Below, in pieces: positions 58,814 to 64,000 of a stretch of DNA of 64,000 nucleotides; the stretch's first letter is position 1; every line of letters begins with the position of its first letter. This DNA comes from Erythroxylum novogranatense (lineage: Eukaryota; Streptophyta; Magnoliopsida; Malpighiales; Erythroxylaceae): positions 13,305,060 to 13,369,059 of the forward strand of contig CM057225.1 in assembly GCA_029891385.1 (NCBI GenBank), written 5' to 3'. The notes under the pieces were generated by a model. That model searched no databases. It saw only the letters and a program-made list of their open reading frames with translations, and was not told the DNA's origin. The translations under genes were made by a program, and so were the position numbers.

Positions 58814-59234
58814 TATTCTAAGCTTTGACATACCCATATACGTGTCAAGGTGGGAGACTCATATCTTAAAATGTATGTAGGTGCTATCATTTTTATACAA
58901 GTATTCATCCTCAATTGTTTTCCAAGCATGCCTAATAAGTGAATCTAATGCCATAATAAACTAGGAATTGGAAAATAAGAATCAAAGATCCATTATTTTT
59001 AACTAATCCCTAATACAAAAACAAAAGAACAAAAATCACTCACGAAGAAGATAAAGAAAAGAAGAGTTGCAACTGTGTGAGTGAAACTGATGTCATTGTT
59101 TATATGATGTGCATCTCCATAGAATGTGACATTTGTTGCAAGAAATGGACAAGAAGAAAATTAGACGGATATGGAGTTAAAGAAGAAAAAGGAAGCGATA
59201 TAGAAGATAAGAAAACAACAAGAAAAAAAGAAAT
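58814..59234. other. intergenic sequence, nothing recognised
   Basis: No coding or repeat features seen; A-rich toward the CACTA terminus. Confidence 0.4.
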
Positions 59235-59590
59235 CACTATAAGAAATATAAAATTTAGCGACGGAAATTATCGACAGAATTTATACACATTCTATCGGTA
59301 AGCTTATTTAGAGACAGAATTACTAACGAAAAAAGGCGTTGAAAATACGATCGTAGGTAAATTTACGAACGAAATTTTTTATACCGTCGATAAACTTACC
59401 GACGGAAATTTTATTCGGTCGGTAAATTTATCAAAGAAAAAAAATTTTGTCAAAAAATTGCTAATAGATTTGGTTTTTCCGTCAGTAATTACCTACAAAA
59501 AAAGAATTTCCGTCAGTAAATCCAATATATTTTACCTACGGAAATGAATTTTTCGTTGGTAAATTTGCTATTTTTTTTTAAATTTACCTG
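59235..59590. mobile_element. CACTA (En/Spm) transposon terminus with subterminal repeats
   Basis: Starts CACTATAAGAAAT and is followed by many direct and inverted copies of a subterminal motif, ACCGACGGAAA / TTTCCGTCGGTA with variants (for example near 59265, 59395, 59410, 59490, 59510). Such motifs bind CACTA transposases. I do not find the matching opposite end or transposase text in this window. Confidence 0.7.
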
Positions 59591-59929
59591 CAAAGTGTTC
59601 AGTTTCTTTGGAAGCCACCACGGAAAGAACTCTACTGAATCTCTTCGTACTAATCGCATCACTTATTATATTCTGGTTCTTGTGCAAAAGTTAAGAAAAT
59701 AATTCATACTAAAGAACTAAAATTATGAAAATCATACTAAAAAGAACTGAAAATAGTTTTTCAAATAATAGACATTTCATCAAACACCTTACATGCATGT
59801 GAAATTTATCTCAACATCACAACTAAAATCACGTCTTGTCCCTTCTATCACTAACATTTACACCTTAAAGTTGTTTTCGTTCCATATCATTCTTTAGACA
59901 TTTCATGAGACTAAATTTGTCTCATTTCT
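59591..59929. other. sequence inside or beside the CACTA remnant
   Basis: No coding signal. Confidence 0.35.
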
Positions 59930-61290
59930 GAATTGGAACTGGAGATGATAAACATTATTCATTCTAAATCTCTCTAAAATTTTATTAATATATGTTTTAT
60001 GAGACAAACCTATTAGTCCTTGAGATCTATTCCGAAAAATTCCTATTCCGATCACATACTTTGCCTCTCCCATATCTTTCATTTCAAAGTTGTTAAAGAG
60101 AAACTACTTAGTCCCACTTAATAGACCAAGATTATTAGTTATGGGCAAGATGTCATCAATATACAGAATCAAAAAGATAAGCTTACTCCTACTAATCTTC
60201 AAATATATACACCGATCAATAATGTTTTCTTTAAAACTAAAGGAAGCACACAGTATCATTAAACTTAAGATGCCATTGGCGATAAGCTTGCTTGGGTCAG
60301 TACATTGGCTTTTTCAGTTTACACACAATATGTTCTTTCCCTTGAATTGAAAAACCCATTGGTTGATCCATATATACATTTTTCTTTAAATTCTTATTTA
60401 AAAAGGCAATTTTCACATTCATTTGATGTAGCTCTAAATTATAATGAGTTACTAGTGTCATGATAATTATGAGAGAAACTTTCTTGAAAACTGATGAGAA
60501 CGTTTCCTATAGTCAATGTTATTTATTGAATAAAATCCTTAGCAACAAGTCTAGCCTTGTAAAGTTCACGGTTGCCATGAGAGTCACGTTTTGTCTTAAA
60601 GACCCATTTACATCCAACTCTCTTGTATACTTCAGGTAATTCTATAAGGTCCCAAGCATCATTATGTTCCATGGATTTAAGCTCATCTTTCATTGCATCT
60701 AATCTTTTTTTAGCCTTAGCACTATTAATGAGTTGTAAAAATGAAACTGGATCATCATTAATTCCTAAGTTATCTTCCAACTCTTGTAGATAGACCACAT
60801 AATCATTCGGAATAGCAGATCTTCTTTCACTTTGGGATCTTTTTAATGCCATTTCCTGTGGTTCTTCTATTACAAGTTCATGTTGAATGTCAGGAGCATG
60901 TAGTTGCTGCTCTTCACGATTGTTATGCAGTGCAACAATTTGAGGAACAACAATTTGAGTAGTGGGAATACAAATCAAAGGGACTTGTATTTTAATTTCT
61001 TCAATTTCCACATTTCATGAAATGTCACTGCCGTTAATCTTTCAATAAACCTAACATTTCTAGTTTCAACAATTTCTGTACTATAGTAAGAACAATAAAA
61101 TCTATACCTTTTAGATTTTTTTTTGGATAACCAATGAAATATCCATTCATTGTTTTTGTAAAGATAGACATTTTTATAATTTGGCTATAGCTTCGTTTTC
61201 AAGGCAACTTTAGAGGAAGTGTGTTTTAGCAGCTACAGAAATATGACAAATTTCAACCAAGATGTTCACCTTGTTTTCTAGTAGGATATT
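59930..61290 (-). pseudogene. Ty1/copia integrase-end and RT remnant
   Basis: The minus strand reads integrase tail ('GYPKKNLKGIDF', 'ETRNV'-like text near 61130-61050), then RT: 'SQSERRSAIPNDYVVYLQE', 'DAMKDELKSMEHNDAWDL' and 'CKWVFKTKRDSHGNRELYK' (61011-60523), then after frame breaks a catalytic-box variant YIDD near 60150 and 'NNFEMKDMGEA'. No LTRs were found. It is a different copia family from the array at 31641-43968. Confidence 0.85.
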
Positions 61291-62149
61291 TCATACAAAA
61301 AAAGAGATATACGTTATATGATCTAAAAGCTAAGAAGTTTATAGTATCAAACGATATGATACTTTTGGAGGATATATTTCCTTGAAAATTTTGAGTAATG
61401 AAAAAATAATAATTTAACAATAGTTATTAATAAAATTATAAATAATTTAATTTAGTAACTTAATTTAATTTTATAATTAATTTAAATATTAAATTAAAAA
61501 TAAATAATTTTATACCTTCAAATATATATAAATTTTAATAAAATTTGTTTTAATAATTTAAAATATATTAAAATAAATATTAATTTATAAATGAAATTTT
61601 AATTAATTATTTTAATAAAATATAATAATTTTCAATAAGCATTATATAAGAGATTAAAATAAAATCTAATTACTTGACTTATTTATTAAAATAATTTATC
61701 TTTAAATTTTGTAAACTCAAACGTTTTTGTAGAGTTTAATTTAATTTTTTACGATATTAATGATACTTCCGTTATTTTTATGACACCACACCTTGAGAGA
61801 GTAAAAGTTTTCAAATTATTTAGTGATCTTGAGTTTGTTGAAGTTCCATTGGAAGCTTTGCCACACGAGTTGGTGGGATTTTATTTTAAAAGAAGTTGAA
61901 GATAGGGTAAATTAATTCGTTAGTTTTGAATAGAATTGACAGAGACTTTATTTTAAAAGTCATAGAAATATCTGGTGCAGTCTAATCTAATGGCTTATCC
62001 CTAACTTCTAACGAACAAAAATAACCCCTAATGGGATCGTGGCCCGCCAGCGACCGAATTCCATATGATGGAATTTTAGATTTTTAAGTTTCTCATCAAT
62101 CGGTTTGATGCGACAGATCACCAACCGCTTTAACTGTTAACCGTAGACT
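61291..62149. other. intergenic, mainly AT-rich repeat
   Basis: 61400-61660 is copy 3 of the AT-rich dispersed repeat (AATTATAAATAATTTAATTT, AATATATATAAATTTTAA). The rest shows no coding signal. Confidence 0.5.
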
Positions 62150-63180
62150 TCTTTTTTTTTTTTTTGGTAAGAAGGGAAAGGGCTAGGAAAACTAGGTCCA
62201 CAAAAAGATAATAGAGTGACAGTCGCTTTCGAGGTGCAAACAAAGTCCAGGGAGCGGAGTCGACCAATAAGATCACATGGGCAGCTGTGTCGATCTAATC
62301 TTCGCAAGGAAGTCCGCACACTGATTACCCTCGTGAAGAACATGGTGAAGGGAGCAGCGTCACTGTTTAGCGAACAGGTCCTGGATATCTCTAATAAGAA
62401 CAAGGTGAGGATGATAGAGTTGTGGCGAGTCGGAAATAAGATTAACCACAGCTAAGTAATCGGTTTCCACAAGCACACTACAGTACCCCAAGTCCTACGT
62501 GAGTTGTAGACCATATTTGAGCCTCTGTAATTCCGCGAGTATGTTTATCGCTATACCAACCGAGCCAGAGAATCCTGCAATTCAACGACCCTCCATGTCT
62601 CTAATAAGGCCCTCATACTCAGCTCGACCGGGATTACTAACTGCACTCTCATCAGTATTTAGCTTCACAAAATCAGGGGGTGGCTTGGTCCAAGCGATTC
62701 ACCTAGGGGACGGTGAGATGACAAGTGCGCTCCCGAGTTGAACACGCTAAGAGAATCCTGCATAAGTGAACGATGCCAAAACATTTAGGTCCTAGTAGAC
62801 AAAGACTCACCATTGATGACCGCTTTATTACGGGCATACCAAATGACCCAACATTCAGTTAAAAACTGAAGCATGGAGGTTGTGGCGGCATGTGGGGCAA
62901 ACACATTTGCCGCCATCCAGTTGTCTAATGACGTTGCAAAAAAAGAAAGATCGACATTTGGAGCATGCAAGCGGGTCCAAACGGCCCGAGACCACATGCA
63001 ATCACGCAACAAATGAAGAGTAGTCTCAGGGAATAATGTACATCTAACACACATCGCAGATGTTCCTATACCCCAATAAAAGCAAAGAACGTTGGTCAGG
63101 AGGCAGTCCCTATAAACTTGCGACTCTTACCGGTCCTCCTTCCCACCATAAGAAAGCATTGCACAAATGTCTATAACTGA
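62150..63180 (-). mobile_element. 5'-truncated LINE: zinc-binding RT tail, RNase H and poly(A)
   Basis: On the minus strand 'CVRCTLFPETTLHLLRDC' (63054-62980) is the plant LINE zinc-binding domain (zf-RVT type). It is followed by 'ECWVIWYARNKAVING'. Broken-frame RNase H text comes next: 'EYEGLIRDM' and 'VETDYLAVVNLI'. The poly(A) tail appears as a T-run at about 62151-62165 on the + strand. Stops and shifts make it inactive. It could be from the same family type as 905-1970, but the two do not overlap in content. Confidence 0.8.
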
Positions 63181-64000
63181 AAAGAAAAAGGGTATATATA
63201 GAAATATTGTTCTACTCTATTTCACTCCTTTCTTTGCTTGCACATGAAGCTCAATTGTCAACTCAAGAAAGGAAAAGCTCGGTTCTAGTCATGTTAAATT
63301 AAGGGCGCGTAACATACAAGTTTCTTAATTAGGGCGCTTTGTTTTGTGACGGCGAATTGGGTTCTTATTTATTTTCATTCCGACAAAGACGGAATTAAGT
63401 GGAGACCCTAGAGCCAAAAAGCTAAAGTAAAGGTGGTGTTTCTGAATTCTGATAAAGAGGGGCACTAAGTTAGAGTGGGATTAGTCTAAGAGAAACAACA
63501 GAACAGAGCTTCCGACATCGACCAGTGAGCCGTCAAAGATGGGACCCAGATTGAGACGTTTGGACTAACGACGACGTGGCCGGCAATGATGGCGGATAAG
63601 TATTTGAATTTCATATCATATGAATTCTATTTGTCAAATTAATAATATGCACGAGTTGCTCGTGGAAATGGAATCATCAAAGCCATAATTCCATCGCACC
63701 ATCAACCCAGACTTGTAAAGCTCTTTCTTTCGAGACAAAAGTAGTAGAGATCTGATCTCTTTTGTTAAAAAAAAAATCCACAATACTGTTGTTGAGCCAA
63801 CATAAATATTCCATTGTGATACGTTTAGAGGAAAGGAAAACCATAAAGCATCCCACAAAAGTTTCGTACCGAACTCAACCACTTATCGCAGATATTACAA
63901 AACTATATACAGCTTGATTTCTGTTTCTTTGTTGAGTATTTCGCTATCTCGTTTTACGATTACACATGGGTAAGTGGTAGAGTTAGTAGCTCATACTGAC
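63181..64000. other. intergenic, nothing recognised
   Basis: A minus-strand frame at 63634-63882 (82 codons) is hydrophobic and unrecognised. No other signal. Confidence 0.4.

Noticed and set aside
1..64000. tRNA, rRNA or other RNA genes
   Set aside because: I looked for tRNA arms and rRNA text by eye and found none; a covariance search would be needed to exclude them.

Overview
This is nuclear DNA of a flowering plant, most likely a eudicot. It has two intron-bearing plant genes that look intact, AT-rich spacers, a Stowaway-type MITE, and a large load of nested LTR retrotransposons with plant-type primer-binding sites. The sequence does not let me name the species.

Layout. 1-4172: decayed intergenic DNA with a LINE reverse-transcriptase remnant (+), a 25-bp inverted repeat and a fragment of a PERK-type receptor kinase gene. 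4173-13125: a dead Ty3/gypsy chromovirus (5-bp duplication AAAGA) carrying a 3.77-kb solo LTR of another gypsy element (duplication TTTTG). 13727-18586 (-): a seven-exon autoinhibited Ca2+-ATPase gene of the ACA1/ACA2 type, frame-consistent over 1011 codons. 18587-26692: intergenic, with a 66-bp duplication and a MITE. 26693-27606 (+): a two-exon DWARF14 strigolactone receptor gene with Ser-Asp-His triad. 29706-51260: a Tat-like Ty3/gypsy element on the minus strand, with 419-bp LTRs, gag, protease and an RT fused to integrase by internal deletion. It also has an 18-copy minisatellite and a large antisense ORF (aORF, + strand), which is split by a nested Ty1/copia array. 53386-54326: a Harbinger-like non-autonomous DNA element. 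55191-58808: a second, distantly related Tat-like element (duplication AAATC) that has lost gag-pol but keeps the aORF. 59235-63180: a CACTA terminus, a copia RT remnant and a LINE RNase H remnant with its poly(A) end.

How the parts relate. The two host genes are independent: one pumps Ca2+ at an internal membrane, the other perceives strigolactone. The rest is mobile DNA inserted in layers. The most interesting signal is the antisense ORF shared by the two Tat-like elements. In both it lies between the pol side and the 3' LTR, on the strand opposite the LTR transcript. In both it has a TATA-like box, a candidate 5'-leader splice donor, an intron at the same place and matching protein blocks, although both copies are now broken by stops or frameshifts.

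Limits: coordinates and splice sites were read by eye. Family names rest on motif recognition, not on searches. Percent identities were not computed.
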